From NCBI GenBank assembly GCA_946122785.1, contig CAMGYJ010000010.1, positions 35,567,608 to 35,631,607 of the forward strand: DNA of 64,000 nt, in the 5' to 3' direction. The position numbers and the translations under genes were made by a program. The notes beneath the pieces were generated by a model that did no database searches, had not been told where the DNA came from, and worked only from the letters and a program-made list of their open reading frames with translations. Origin of the DNA: Linum tenue (Eukaryota; Streptophyta; Magnoliopsida; Malpighiales; Linaceae). Below, one piece after another: positions 1 through 10,085 of the stretch (its first letter is position 1; the number at the start of each line of letters is the position of its first letter).

Positions 1-51
1 TGCCCTCGTGACATCCTGTCGTGTGCGGCAGAAAACCCTAGAGCTCACTGA

Positions 52-63
52 GCTCTGATACCA
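52..63 (-). promoter_or_regulatory. Primer-binding site of a copia element (tRNA-iMet)
   Basis: On the minus strand this reads TGGTATCAGAGC, the standard plant Ty1/copia primer-binding site, complementary to the 3' end of initiator tRNA-Met. It lies 8 bases downstream (in element sense) of the LTR at 72-395, so that LTR serves as the 5' LTR of an element running off the left edge of the window. Confidence 0.8.
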
Positions 64-71
64 TAACGATT

Positions 72-395
72 TGTAATGAGTTTGTGAAGAGGAAGCTCAG
101 TCTTCTCTGAGTCTCACCTCTGCTTTTTATAGATAGGAAAGCAATTAACAAAACAACGATAGGTGTCTTCGTTACATAGGCTAGAGTTTTAAATAAACAG
201 TAAACATTAACGGCTAATAACGACTAATCAAAACGCAGCCGTTTCTCCAACTCTTCTTTACTTCACAGCAACACGACGCCGTTCTCTTCTTCTTCTATTT
301 CTTCACTTCAATTCCTTCTGCAACTAGGATTGCAGACCTGCAACTTCTTCTTCATGTGAACATCTCATCTCCATCATTTCTTCTTAGCTCTGTCA
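72..395 (-). mobile_element. Ty1/copia LTR, minus strand
   Basis: A 324-bp segment that in minus-strand sense starts TGACAG and ends TTACA, so it has TG...CA ends. It is preceded (396-404) by a purine tract GAGGGGGGA and the end of a copia RNase H, and followed by a primer-binding site at 52-63. In sense it contains a TATA-like CTATAAAAAG near forward 125-136. It is therefore flanked as a 3' LTR on one side and as a 5' LTR on the other. Confidence 0.75.
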
Positions 396-402
396 TCCCC
401 CC

Positions 403-579
403 TCAAGTTGGTGGTATCAACTTGATCCCCAACTTGACTAAGAGCTCCTTCAACCTGAAACGATCGAGCCCTTTGGTAAAGATGTCAGCAACTTGTTCAA
501 TAGTATTAACATATTCCAGTTTGATCAGTCCAAGCTTCACCCTTTCCCTGGTCACATGTATGTCGATTTCAATGTGGTT
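403..579 (-). pseudogene. Copia RNase H C-terminal fragment
   Basis: Minus-strand translation gives the C-terminal end of a Ty1/copia RNase H: an HIEID...HVTRERV segment, then VADIFTKGL and a final KLGIKLIPPT before a TGA at 403-405. In the family these segments close the pol polyprotein, and HIxxxxHxxRE followed by ADIxTK is diagnostic. The fragment is cut at about 577-580, where sequence of another element (a TRIM-like LTR end) begins, so all upstream pol is missing. It cannot encode a working enzyme. Confidence 0.85.
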
Positions 580-880
580 AGTTCGCTAACATGGTATCAG
601 AGCCTAGAACCGAAAGGTCATGGTTTCGAATCCTCATGACGACCCTCAGTTTAAGCAAACAATGGTTTAGTACCAGGAATGGTATGTCCAACCTGTACAA
701 ACTGAAAGCCTAATGGGTTTGGCAACACAAGGAATGATACGTTCAACTTGTGCAAACCGTATAAAAAACCCCGACCAAGGTAGGCAATCGTTTGAGGGGG
801 CGTATAAGAGGTTAAAAAGGCTTAACTATCCCTTTCCCAACAACTCGAGTTATTGGGGCCAAGTGGTTAGTTCGCTAACA
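577..880 (+). mobile_element. TRIM-like element remnant
   Basis: The sequence TGGTTAGTTCGCTAACA ends at 591 and a close copy ends at 880. The first is followed directly by TGGTATCAGAGCC (592-604), an iMet primer-binding site. The second is preceded by a purine tract TTGAGGGGGCG near 792-802. This is the plan of a very short LTR element (TRIM): LTR end, primer site, about 190 bp of non-coding interior, purine tract, and an LTR of roughly 80 bp. Most of the 5' LTR has been replaced by copia sequence. Confidence 0.6.
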
Positions 881-2743
881 CATCACGAGCATCATCATCA
901 CAGCGAGCAACCATCCATCTTTGGCAAGAATCTCTCCGCCTCGGCTAGGGCGACAGAACCACCACCACTATCAACCGTCGTCCTTATTTCAAGGACACCT
1001 ACAACTGTAGCAGACAAAGAGGTTAGCCCAAAGCTAATTCCGCCGTTAGCCACCATTACCAGCCACCGGGAGCGCGGTATCCCGGACAAATCCATTGAAG
1101 GTACTGCTTCGAGAACAACCCCAATTATGTTGCAACCTCTAATTGAAGGCTGGAAGCTTCGAAAGAAGGAGCAGGGTGCGCAGGAGGACGAGGGATTTGG
1201 AGGAGGATCTCCGCTGAGTCGAGGAGAATCGATCGGTCAAATCATTTGGGGCTTGCAAAGCTCCGTACCAACGCCAACCGACGAGACGATGTGGAGGGGG
1301 AATCGAATTCCCAGCTTGACTCGTTGGAGCAATCGCTGAGGAATGAAGAGGCGGAGAAGCAAGGACGACGCGAAGCAGAGGCGGAGCAGACTCGCTAGTT
1401 GACTTCGCCGACAACACGAATCTCGCAAACCCTGCCATCTACTCCATTCAATCGTCAATAAGGCTCGGAGCAAGCGACGGATATCAGAATAGGGTCACCT
1501 GAGCAGCGAGCTGAGCGCCGTAAGCTTTTTACGGTGACAAAATCGGGAGCGGGCGGTGCAGCTCTCTTCGAAGCGACAACGCCATGGAAGGAGGTGAAGA
1601 AGACGTTGCAGAAGAGCTAGTCGCCAGAGGAGAAGAAAGAGAAGGACAACCGGGTCACTTTGTCGGCGGCGCGCATCGCGTATGAGATTCCGCAACTTGT
1701 GACGACGCTGGAGCAAGGTCGCCGCCCTGTTCATTGCACGCAGTGCGAATCGCGCGGGTGACTTCATGATCTTCAGATCTAGTTGCAGCGACAGGCAATG
1801 TGGGATTGAGCTTAACTCCAAGACGCCTGAAGATCTCGTTGTCGGATAAGAAGAAGTTGTCGGATGAGCAGTTGGAAATAAAGTCGGAAGTTGCCGGCGC
1901 GCGAGGGAGGTTGGCTCCAGTCGGGGCGGCGACCGTTGAGGGAGTTAAGCCGATGGAGAGGTCGGAAGTAGACTGGCCAACCGACCACTTGAGGAGCAGC
2001 CCGCCGCCGGAGAATAATGTGTCGACGACGGAAACAGAGAGAGTTGCAGAAGGAGGGCGCCGCCTTCCCCTTCCCAAAACCGCGATCAACTTGTGCCACA
2101 CAGCAGTAGGCCGGGTTGTTGGGCCGAGTCAGTTGGCCTGGGTGTTTGGATGGGCCGCAGCAGAGCAAGCCCGATCTTGAGGGAGGTTTGGTGGGGCTTC
2201 TCCTGAGTAGGACGGACCAGCAGAGCAAGCTGGCAAAGATGGGAACAGGGCGGCCGCATGATGATAAAAAGGGAAGCCTGAGTGGTAAGCTCTTCAATTC
2301 CTTTGTTCAATTGGTGTGGGAATCTATTAAGGAAGAATGGAAGTCACGAGCAGGAGATGAGAGGAAGGAATTGTGTGGGTCAAATTCAAGCCCAATTAGC
2401 CATGGGTTTAGTTGGATGTATAGGGAAACGTTGGCAGGTTGTGGCCAACATTGAATGGAAATTATTGAGCATCCAATTGAAGTTTTCAAGAGCTTAAATA
2501 AGCATAGGTACAAGGAAGAGTCGTTCTCTGGTTCGTATTGTGTGGATTTTGGAGAGGAGATGGAATTGTTTGGCTATGGAGAAGAGGACAAGTGTTACAA
2601 CGTGGGAGAGGAGGCCAAGGAAGTTATGGGAAAGAGGTCCATTTCTAAGCTTGAGCGTAATTGGAATCAAAGAAAAAGGAAGGTCCAACAAATTGAAGTT
2701 GATAGCAACCTTGAGGACAAGGTTACTCGCAAGGGGGAGCGGA
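881..2743 (+). other. Decayed interior of an LTR-type element, unidentified
   Basis: This is a GC-rich stretch with several open frames on both strands and none that I recognise as a host gene. The plus strand has charged, gag-like open segments (for example 1800-2180 and 2455-2820). It ends in a purine tract (AAGGGGGAGCGGA, about 2731-2743) directly before an LTR with perfect terminal inverted repeats. I infer that it is the eroded, possibly non-autonomous interior of the element whose 3' LTR follows. No reverse transcriptase, integrase or zinc-knuckle motif is visible. Confidence 0.35.
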
Positions 2744-3035
2744 TGATAGAAACCTACAATTTCTATTATGTTATTATCATTATTACAGTTATTATTAGAA
2801 TTTTATTTAGATATGGTTAGTAGTCTTTGAGTCATATTAGGATAGTCTGTTAGGTTTTTCCCGTCTTTTGCTATAAAAATGTACTTGGAGTATTTTGTTC
2901 GATTAAGCAGAATCAATAAGAAAGAATTAAATCCCTAGTCTCTTCTTCTTTCAATTTTCCCCCAATTCTTCCAATCCCTAATTCCTTCTCTTCTTCTATT
3001 CTCAATCTCTATTTCTCAACTACAGGTTTCTATCA
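2744..3035 (+). mobile_element. Short LTR with 12-bp inverted ends
   Basis: A 292-bp LTR that begins TGATAGAAACCT and ends AGGTTTCTATCA, a perfect 12-bp terminal inverted repeat. A polypurine tract sits immediately upstream, so this is a 3' LTR in plus orientation. Inside are a TATA-like GCTATAAAAAT (about 2870) and an AATAAG polyadenylation-like signal (about 2915). The short length and TGATAGAAACC start suggest a Ty3/gypsy chromovirus of the Reina type, but that assignment is tentative. The matching 5' LTR was not found. Confidence 0.7.
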
Positions 3036-4520
3036 GTTCCTCATGCATGATAATTATCATTCTGGTGTAGCATGTTTGTTTGGAGAAACAAACCGAAATT
3101 GATAGCCAATTTGGTTGGATTAATGTCAAATACTTTGAGTAGTATTTAATTTTGGTTATGAGAAGAACTCCAGAAATTCAACTTGTTTGAATTTTAGAAG
3201 TATTCACTTTGAATTTTTTGTACAAATTTTATCATAAATTTTGTAAGGGTTTCAATTCCAAGTACCTGTGAGATGCAACACTTTGGTTAATGTAATCAAA
3301 TTTGCTTATGGTCATGGAGTGAATTGAAAAAATATGATAGAAAACGTTCCCGAGACTTGGAGTTGGTTCATGATGATATTTATGTAAATGATATATTTAC
3401 ATAATGATAAGTAACGAACATATTTTCTAAGTGGAAATTGGTTGGATAAAGCCATTAAGAGCTTGTTTGATTCGAAGATCAACCACCAAGTTTAAATGCG
3501 TTCATCGCATTGATCAATTCATTTATGTGGCATGGATGAATGATAATTGTGCCAGTTTAATTTGAACACTTTTTCATTCAAAGTGATGCATGAGAAAATG
3601 GAAGAACTTATGATAACCCTTCTTGGACTATAAGTAAAGGTGGTTTGGATAGTAGTAAACTATCTAGTGGAAAAATATGAACAATCATAAGTGTGTAAAA
3701 CCTATGGCGGGAGGCTTGTAGAGACTTGTGAGTCAAGTATATCTAAGCCATAATAGTTTCAAATGTTATGTTCAAAATAAGTTGAACATAGTACGAAAGA
3801 GTACCTCCAATATATTGGAAATGGTATTTTATTAATGCACGGCTAAATTACTGCATTACGAGGAGCCACAAGTGATAAGAAATTTTAATTCCTATGATAC
3901 TTGTGAAGCCATGATAATTTGTTTATCATGTATATGGTGTAGGACTTGATGTTTCCTATGCTAAGAGGGCAAGGAAAATGAATATATGATTGATCCTTAT
4001 AGAGATTGAATAAACTTGCTAGATAATGGTGGTCATCAAGATAATCATAAGGTCATAATTGTTTATGGTATAAGTAGACTATACCATTGGAAAATAATTT
4101 GACTATGATTATCAACGTAAAGCTATTTGTCAGAATTGTTTATGGTATATATTGATATATATCATTGGCAAACAATTTGGCATGAGAGCTAAATTGAGAT
4201 TATCATATTGAACTTAAAGTCTGAATTACTTATGATATATTTATAAAACTTATACCATTTGTCCGAGTCGTCTGTGGTACAGATATTTGGTTGTACTTGG
4301 CTCTTCTCATTAGGGTTTTAACCCTAAGTCTTCTCTATATAATACTTAGCTACGAACCTGTCTTAAGCAAGCCGTCAAGATATAATCCTAATAAGAGATC
4401 AATTGTGAACACTTCTGAGCTCACCGTGGATTAGCTCTGTTCACTTCGAACAGGGATACCACGTAAAATCGTTTGTCTCGTGTTCTTGTTATTCCGTGTT
4501 ATCAAATTCTTCATGTAGTT
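3036..4520 (+). other. AT-rich, possible old copia LTR
   Basis: No coding region can be supported. The last ~250 bases resemble the R-U5 part of a copia LTR: CTCTATATAATACTTAGC (TATA-like, about 4333), then a purine-poor leader and a T-rich TTTGTCTCGTGTTCTTG segment near 4470. No clean TG/CA ends, primer site or target duplication was found, so this stays tentative. Confidence 0.25.
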
Positions 4521-4716
4521 GACAAAAAGAATAGGTAGATGAGTCGTGAACATAAATGGGTCTTAGATTTACCTTTTGGTTTACTGGTTCTGGAGCTCCA
4601 TCAGAGAGAAGAAAGATGAGAACAAACTATGAAGATATGTCAAATAGAAGCCACGGATAAGAGAGAGAGAGAGAGCTTGTGGTCTCTATTGGTGTATTTG
4701 GTCATGTACACAAACC

Positions 4717-5541
4717 AAGGTTGTCAAACCGGGGTCTGACCGGCTGGTCTGATCAGGTTAAGTCGGAACCGCACATGAAAAGGGCTAGGAGTAGACATAT
4801 TTTGAGAAAGCCGGAAACCGGTCAAAGCTGGGGGTCTGACCGAATTTATCCCGCTACCAGCTATTATGAAAACGATGACGTGGCATAAACTTCTAATTTC
4901 TAACCTTAATTTCGGCATTCCCTTCCGTCAAATGAGCTAGCAGACAAAAGAAGTATAGACCAGAGCTCTCGGAAGTCGAGTCCCTCCACCGCGGCGCTCC
5001 CCTCGTCTTTCGCTGATCGTCGGCGTCGTATCTCCCGATCCCCTCATCTTCCTTCTGTCTTCCCGGACCACGCGTCGCACACTCGCACCTGGTTTGCATA
5101 CCATCGTCGGTGGCGCACCAGCCATCGCCGCCGACTTCTCCCTTTTAGTTCCCACCAGCCACCGCTGCCATCGTGTTCTTTTTCCCTCTTTCCCCTCATC
5201 GCTCTAAAAAGGAGAATCGACAAAGTTTGGAATATGAGGAAGCAGATTGGCGCTGGAGAGAAATTGAGATGAATATAGATGGAAGAAGTAGAAGAAAAGA
5301 TAATTAGGTGTTGGTTGGTTGTCATTGTGAGAAGAGGCTTATCGAATTGAAGAAGGAATTTATAAATAAATAAAAATTGAAGAAGGGAATGAATTTTTGC
5401 TTTCTAGGGTTTTGTTTTCTGTAGTGAAATCACAAGTATATTGTCAAAATTGGCTTAATCCGGTTGAACCCCGATCCAACCATTAAAGTTCAAACCCCTT
5501 GTCAAACCGACTTGATGACTTAATCCGGTTTGACAACTTTG
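4717..5541. mobile_element. MITE-like element with AAGGTTGTCAAACCGG ends
   Basis: The left end AAGGTTGTCAAACCGG (4717-4732) is repeated in inverted form at 5525-5540 with one mismatch in 16. Flanks ACACAAACC (4708-4716) and ACACAAAAA (about 5542-5550) match at 7 of 9 positions, which would fit a 9-bp Mutator-type target duplication. The interior has a GC-rich block at 4960-5210 unlike its AT-rich surroundings, possibly captured gene sequence, but I recognise no protein in it. Confidence 0.55.
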
Positions 5542-6423
5542 ACACAAAAAAAATGATCCACCAAAATGTTTATATTTCTTCTTCTTCTCAAGACTTGTTA
5601 ATCAGGTGAAGGTCATGTTTTAAGTCAATATTTTTTTTTAAATCCACATTCCAATTACACCTCTCAGTTTTTTTAAGTACATCTCTCACTCATGTCGGTG
5701 AAAGTTTACCTGTAATTTTTTGTGTATATAGAATGTAGAATTATACAAATTTCTTAGTCTACTTTTGTCTAATTTTTTAACATCATTAGTCTATGTTATT
5801 TGGGTAGATTACAAGTTTATTCATTTGAGATTACTAATTTATTTCACGTTTGTCACTTAGAATTGTGACTTTATTAGTGCTCACTAAAATTAATTTAAGT
5901 GGAGGAGTTAGGCTGAAACTTGAAGGGGCTGTATGTCCTGCAACTGGGAAATATAAGTAAAATTACATTTAAAATTTGAAATATAGAGTCGGATCGATTT
6001 TTTTACCCTAAAAGGGTCGGGTCAGCTTAGTGTCGAATCACTTTCTGACCCTATGCTACATAGAAACAAGCCAACAATTAGTGATATAAAATTCCTCATA
6101 CCAACATATTGGACCTAATTGTAAAGTTTTAAAATTTTAGACACTAGAATGCAAGCTAAAGATATAAAGGTGCTAAAATGTAATTTTATCACAAATAAAT
6201 TATAGACCTATTTGTAAAAAAAATAAAGTTTAATTAGTACTATATTGTATGATAAAATAAATTTGGATATCAAAATATAAATTTGAAAAAAATGAGTATG
6301 TTGATTTAAGCCGACCCACTAGCTCGGCCCGACCCGATTCTAAAGGGTTAGACAGAATCAAGAAGAAAACGGAAACAAGGCAGATCACAGTTTTATGAAT
6401 TGGCCTTACATTGATGGGTCATA
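5542..6423. other. Intergenic, AT-rich
   Basis: No open reading frame of substance, RNA gene or clear repeat is visible. The stretch CGGCCCGACCCGATTC near 6326 resembles ends of hAT-type elements, but no partner was found. Confidence 0.4.
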
Positions 6424-6823
6424 GTATGGTTGTCATGCAGGTGGCATGTCGGCTGGTTGAACCTGGTTCAACATGTACCGGTCATGAAACCGACATGACA
6501 CTAGTGGTATGACCGGCATGATCGACTTACGAATTCTAAGAAAAATGTCGCCATTTTAGTAGATATAATTAACAAAAAAAAATATTTTTATTTATTTTAT
6601 GAATTTAAAAGGTAAAAGTTAATGTTATTTGTTGGAATATAAGTAAATTGTCCATAAATATATTTTATATATGATTAAATACATCGAATGTTAATGATTT
6701 TCATATTTTTACATATGTCGTTAAACCGACATGAACTGACGCACACCGCTTAATCTTATACCATAGATCGTACCATTTCACTTGCCAAACCAGCACGACG
6801 ATATAAACCAGTTTAACAACCTT
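6424..6823. mobile_element. Second, diverged MITE of the same general type
   Basis: The left end GTATGGTTGTCATGCAGGTGG and right end ...CCAGTTTAACAACCTT are imperfect inverted copies and resemble the ends of the 4717-5541 element. GGTCATA flanks both sides (about 6417-6423 and 6824-6830), a possible 7-bp or longer target duplication. It is about 400 bp, AT-rich inside and non-coding. Confidence 0.4.
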
Positions 6824-7114
6824 GGTCATACACAATTCTTATGGAATCCACCCAGCCATACTTTTTTGTGGTCAAGGTGATAGAGTGGCATGCAGCAAAT
6901 GAATTCTCTCGAATCCAAATTTCCATTGGCATCTTAATCTATTACAAAAATAGAAAACGACTGGGATTGCTGAGAAATGGTGCAACGAATGGAAATTACA
7001 TCTAGCCGCTTCCCCAACAAGAACTCCTTGGCTTCCCCGATCGTATTAAGTTATAGTACATGGACATATATCCATTAATTAATAACCCTTTGTTCCTCAT
7101 TCCCTCCCAAACTC

Positions 7115-7121
7115 TATAAAT
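7115..7121 (+). promoter_or_regulatory. TATA box upstream of the small ORF at 7240
   Basis: TATAAAT in the context CTCTATAAATACTGC lies about 125 bases before the ATG at 7240, a normal spacing for a plant core promoter plus 5' leader. The intervening leader has no upstream ATG that obviously captures the ribosome before 7240, although one near 7209 region begins a different frame. Confidence 0.4.
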
Positions 7122-7239
7122 ACTGCAGAATTCTTTTATCCATATATAGCAAAAACTACCTGACAAAGCGATCGGTTAAAGAAAACGTGAGAGGGAGAAG
7201 TCTACAACTTGCTTGCGAGTCCAGGTTTGAAAATCCAAG

Positions 7240-7386
7240 ATGCAGAGGAGTGGTTTCTATGCTTCAAGCCCCACGTTTATAACTCCCATGGTGGTGGAAA
7301 CTGTGGTGGTGGTGAATCGGGAAGAAGCAGTGATGAGCGTCAAGCAAGAGGCTGCAAAGCTTCTCCATGCTGGTGCTCGAACATAA
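7240..7386 (+). CDS. Possible 48-residue micropeptide gene
   Basis: An ATG in good context (AAG ATG CAG) opens a 48-codon frame ending TAA at 7384-7386. The peptide starts MQRSGFYASSPTF, has a Val-rich stretch VVETVVVVNREEAV, and closes with SVKQEAAKLLHAGART, which looks like an amphipathic helix. A TATA box lies 119-125 bases upstream. There is no signal peptide or cysteine pattern. I do not recognise a named family with certainty, although the REEAVxSVKxEAAKLLHAG style is what one sees in short conserved plant proteins of unknown role. The alternative is that it is chance open frame in intergenic DNA. Confidence 0.4.
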   Translation: MQRSGFYASSPTFITPMVVETVVVVNREEAVMSVKQEAAKLLHAGART

Positions 7387-7905
7387 GTTCAACAAGAAGT
7401 CTGTTAATGAAGGAGTTCAAGCCCTAAGAATTTCACATCAATCTAGAGGAAGATACCAAGGTAGAGGAAGAGGAGGTAGAAGTTGCAATAGAGAGGTTGT
7501 TGAATGCTACAAACAAAGTAGAGTTAGAGTAAGGAGGTTGTTAAAATGCTACAAGCGCCTCACTCACTGTGGAATGCTACAAAGAACCAGCCTTTCCATG
7601 TTTCTTCATCTTGATGAGCCCAGCTGCTCTTGATGATGAGGTCAATAATGTCAGGGAAAGATCGAGCTAGTAACTTCAAGTCTTCAACCATATTCATCAG
7701 TATAGCTAGGTGCCCTACATGTGGCCGTTGTACCAGCATTGACCGAAGATATGATCAGTGTTTTCTTTGTCATTTTCAAATAGAACGCATCTCCACTTGT
7801 CTAGTCTTAGTCTAATACAAAAACAAATACCACGTAGCTCCGTACACTATGCTTTACTTTGTGGTCAGTTATTTACTTTTTCATGCCTTCATTTGTGACG
7901 AGATG
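7387..7905. other. Intergenic, nothing supported
   Basis: The purine-rich segment 7430-7560 gives short Arg-rich open frames that look like composition effects. It may be the 3' leader of the preceding small transcript. No recognisable gene. Confidence 0.3.
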
Positions 7906-8039
7906 CTCATATGATGGGTCATGATAGTATAACAACAACCTATTTGTTGTTACTATAACAACAAGGACAAAACGGTAAACAGACATAAAAAATAAATTAA
8001 AACTTTAAATCAATTATCGCAAACCCTCACCTACGCTAG

Positions 8040-8700
8040 TTCCCATTCAGATCTCATCTTCCTCTGGCGCCGACATCGACGTTTGAGCAAGTGACGACGA
8101 CAACGATAATCGCTGGTTTCCTGTCGCGATTATTCTCCCTCGTCCAAAGCAAGACACGCATCGCCTCTGTCATTGTCGATCTCTGCTTCACCACCAAACG
8201 CGAGAGAGATCGAAGTAAGAAGGTCATGGCCGATGATGACATCAAAATCGTAGTCGGACTCGGACCAGAGCCTGCACTGGTTTCCTTCTTCCCGGTCGCT
8301 ACTCGCAGGCGATGCTCTGCTTCTTCCGGGTCGCCACTCGCAGGCGGGGCTCTCCTTCTCTTTCCCGGTCCAAAATCACCTTCTCCGCACTGCCGCTGCG
8401 CCTCTCCCAAGCCATTTCTCCCCCATCGATGGCGTCCTCCTTTGTAGATCTCGTCACGGCGGCGCCTCATCTGGGTCAAACACGGCGCCCTGTCCGTTAG
8501 CGGCTGCGCCGATTCTTTCGCCGCCGTCCCCCTTTCCCCGCCCAGATCGTCGGAGACAAATAAATTGTCGGCGGCGGAAGTACGGTTCGATCTCCTCTTC
8601 CTCCCTGGGGCCAACGACGGGTCCAATTTAAACGAACCGGATCCGAATATCTTCTAGATTCCGGGCGACCCGGCCTGCGTCACTTGTTTCTTGGCCTTGC
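8040..8700. other. GC-rich block inside the Pack-MULE, unidentified
   Basis: Composition is sharply higher in G+C than on either side, and long open frames exist on both strands (118 codons plus, 190 codons minus). Neither shows a domain I recognise. Since the element carries another captured exon, this may be a second captured gene piece, perhaps a 5' exon or leader, but the sequence alone does not decide it. Confidence 0.3.
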
Positions 8701-8858
8701 TCTGTTTCTCCATTTCTGGGCTGTAATGGTGGAGAGAAGGGAGAGGGAGAGTGGATTGCTTTTGGAATTGAAATTGGGTTTTCAGGATTGGATTATTAGA
8801 TAGGTATGTATATATATGGATTGAATTTTTGTAGATGGGGTGCCTTCGATTTTTGTAG

Positions 8859-9035
8859 ACGGGGATACTCTTGATGGAGAAGTTCAGCTGCAGGGCGATG
8901 GATTTGTACGAGATACTGATGGATGAAAATAGGTGGAAAGGTTATACGCAGAGCAATGCTAAGATAAGTAAGGAAGTTGGAGGCGAGTTTGCCATTTTTG
9001 ATGGGTCTGTGACAGGGAACAATGTGGAGCTGCAG
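8859..9035 (+). pseudogene. Exon fragment of AHSA1-type Hsp90 co-chaperone (Aha1)
   Basis: After a splice-acceptor-like TTTTTGTAG the plus strand reads GILLMEKFSCRAMDLYEILM and continues with NRWKGYTQSNAKISKEVG and GEFAIFDGSVTGNNVELQ, which matches the start of the C-terminal AHSA1 domain of activator of Hsp90 ATPase. That domain normally runs on through a KWR...W segment to about 130 residues; here homology stops at VELQ, a plausible exon end, and turns into unrelated sequence up to a stop at 9165. The N-terminal Aha1 domain is absent. In intact proteins the domain binds the middle and N domains of Hsp90 and stimulates its ATPase in the cytosol. This copy is one exon and is very probably non-functional, carried as cargo by the surrounding element. 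Confidence 0.8.
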
Positions 9036-9289
9036 GCTGAAACTGATTGTGCAGAAGTGCAGAAGTTCACTAGAAAGGACACCTCTCCCTTCATCATCGA
9101 TTTTGCTGCAGCTGATTCCATTCTCCCTTCCGAATTGGTCATTTTAAAACGAATTAGAGAGACATGAATTAATTATGTGTGAAAACATAATTAATTAAGA
9201 GAGAATTATGTAATTATGTATACGAACCTGGTAAGTATACACATTACTAATTATTGGTACTAATTCCATTCATCTAGTAAGAACGTCGA

Positions 9290-9895
9290 ATAGAATAACA
9301 AACCTCACAAAACATACCACAATTATTTCGAAAGTATACCAGAAACCTCCTAATGCAGACCATAAATTGTCTAAAACATACCAGAAACACGATAAAGCAA
9401 ACCATAAATATTTCTAAAGCACACTAGAAACCCCCTAATACAAACCACAAACATGGTAAAACAAACCAAACACGTCCTAATGCAGACCACAAATATATTA
9501 AAACAAACCAAAAATCTCGCAAAGCAAACCACAAATATTTTGAAAGCACACCAGAAACTTCTTAATGCAAACCAGAAACATCCTATGCATACCACAAATC
9601 TCATAAAACAAACCACAAACCTCACAAAGCAAACCACAACATTTGCGAAAGAACACCAGAAACCTCCTAATGCAAACCAAAAACACAGTAAATCAAACCA
9701 CAAAAAAGCAAACCATAAACGTCCTAATGCAGACCACAAATATACTAAAACAAACCAGAAACCTCACAATGTAAACCACAAAAATTTTGAAAACAAACCA
9801 TAAACTTCTCAATGTAACCCACAAACACGATAAAGCAAACCACAAATAGCATAAAAAAATACAAGAAACCAAACCATAAATCTCACAATCCAAAC
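9290..9895. repeat. Degenerate ~20-bp minisatellite
   Basis: About thirty imperfect copies of a roughly 20-base unit built on AAARCAAACCACAAA, with larger-scale repetition of units beginning CCTAATGCA. The array keeps long frames open on both strands, giving low-complexity peptides (VVCFMRF-like on the minus strand) that are not genes. Confidence 0.8.
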
Positions 9896-9934
9896 CATTA
9901 TATCCGGTGGTCGTTGACCGTTGACCAAACTCCG

Positions 9935-10085
9935 GTGACCGTCAATCAGCAGATTCCGGTGCCGATAGGCATATTCCGGCCCCGATGACTAGATTCCGAC
10001 GCCGGTAAGCATATTCCGACGCCGGTAAGCATATTCCAGCGACAAATAGCATATTCCGGCGACCGGTGGCAGAATTCCGGCGACC
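9935..10085. repeat. ~25-bp tandem repeat CATATTCCGGCGACCGGT
   Basis: Five to six imperfect direct copies of a unit like AGCATATTCCGRCGCCGGTA follow each other, next to the AC-rich minisatellite and still within the Pack-MULE. Confidence 0.7.

Noticed and set aside
592..660. Possible SINE or tRNA gene (TGGTATCAGAGCC followed by GGTTTCGAATCC)
   Set aside because: The B-box-like word is weak, there is no A box, and flanking LTR ends fit a TRIM better.
8054..8626. 190-codon minus-strand frame as a gene
   Set aside because: GC-rich sequence is open on several frames here and no domain is recognisable; recorded only as an unidentified block.
9371..9893. Long, overlapping open frames on both strands (up to 122 codons) with repeating peptide patterns
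   Set aside because: They are produced by a 20-base tandem repeat of low complexity and have no start context, promoter or homology.
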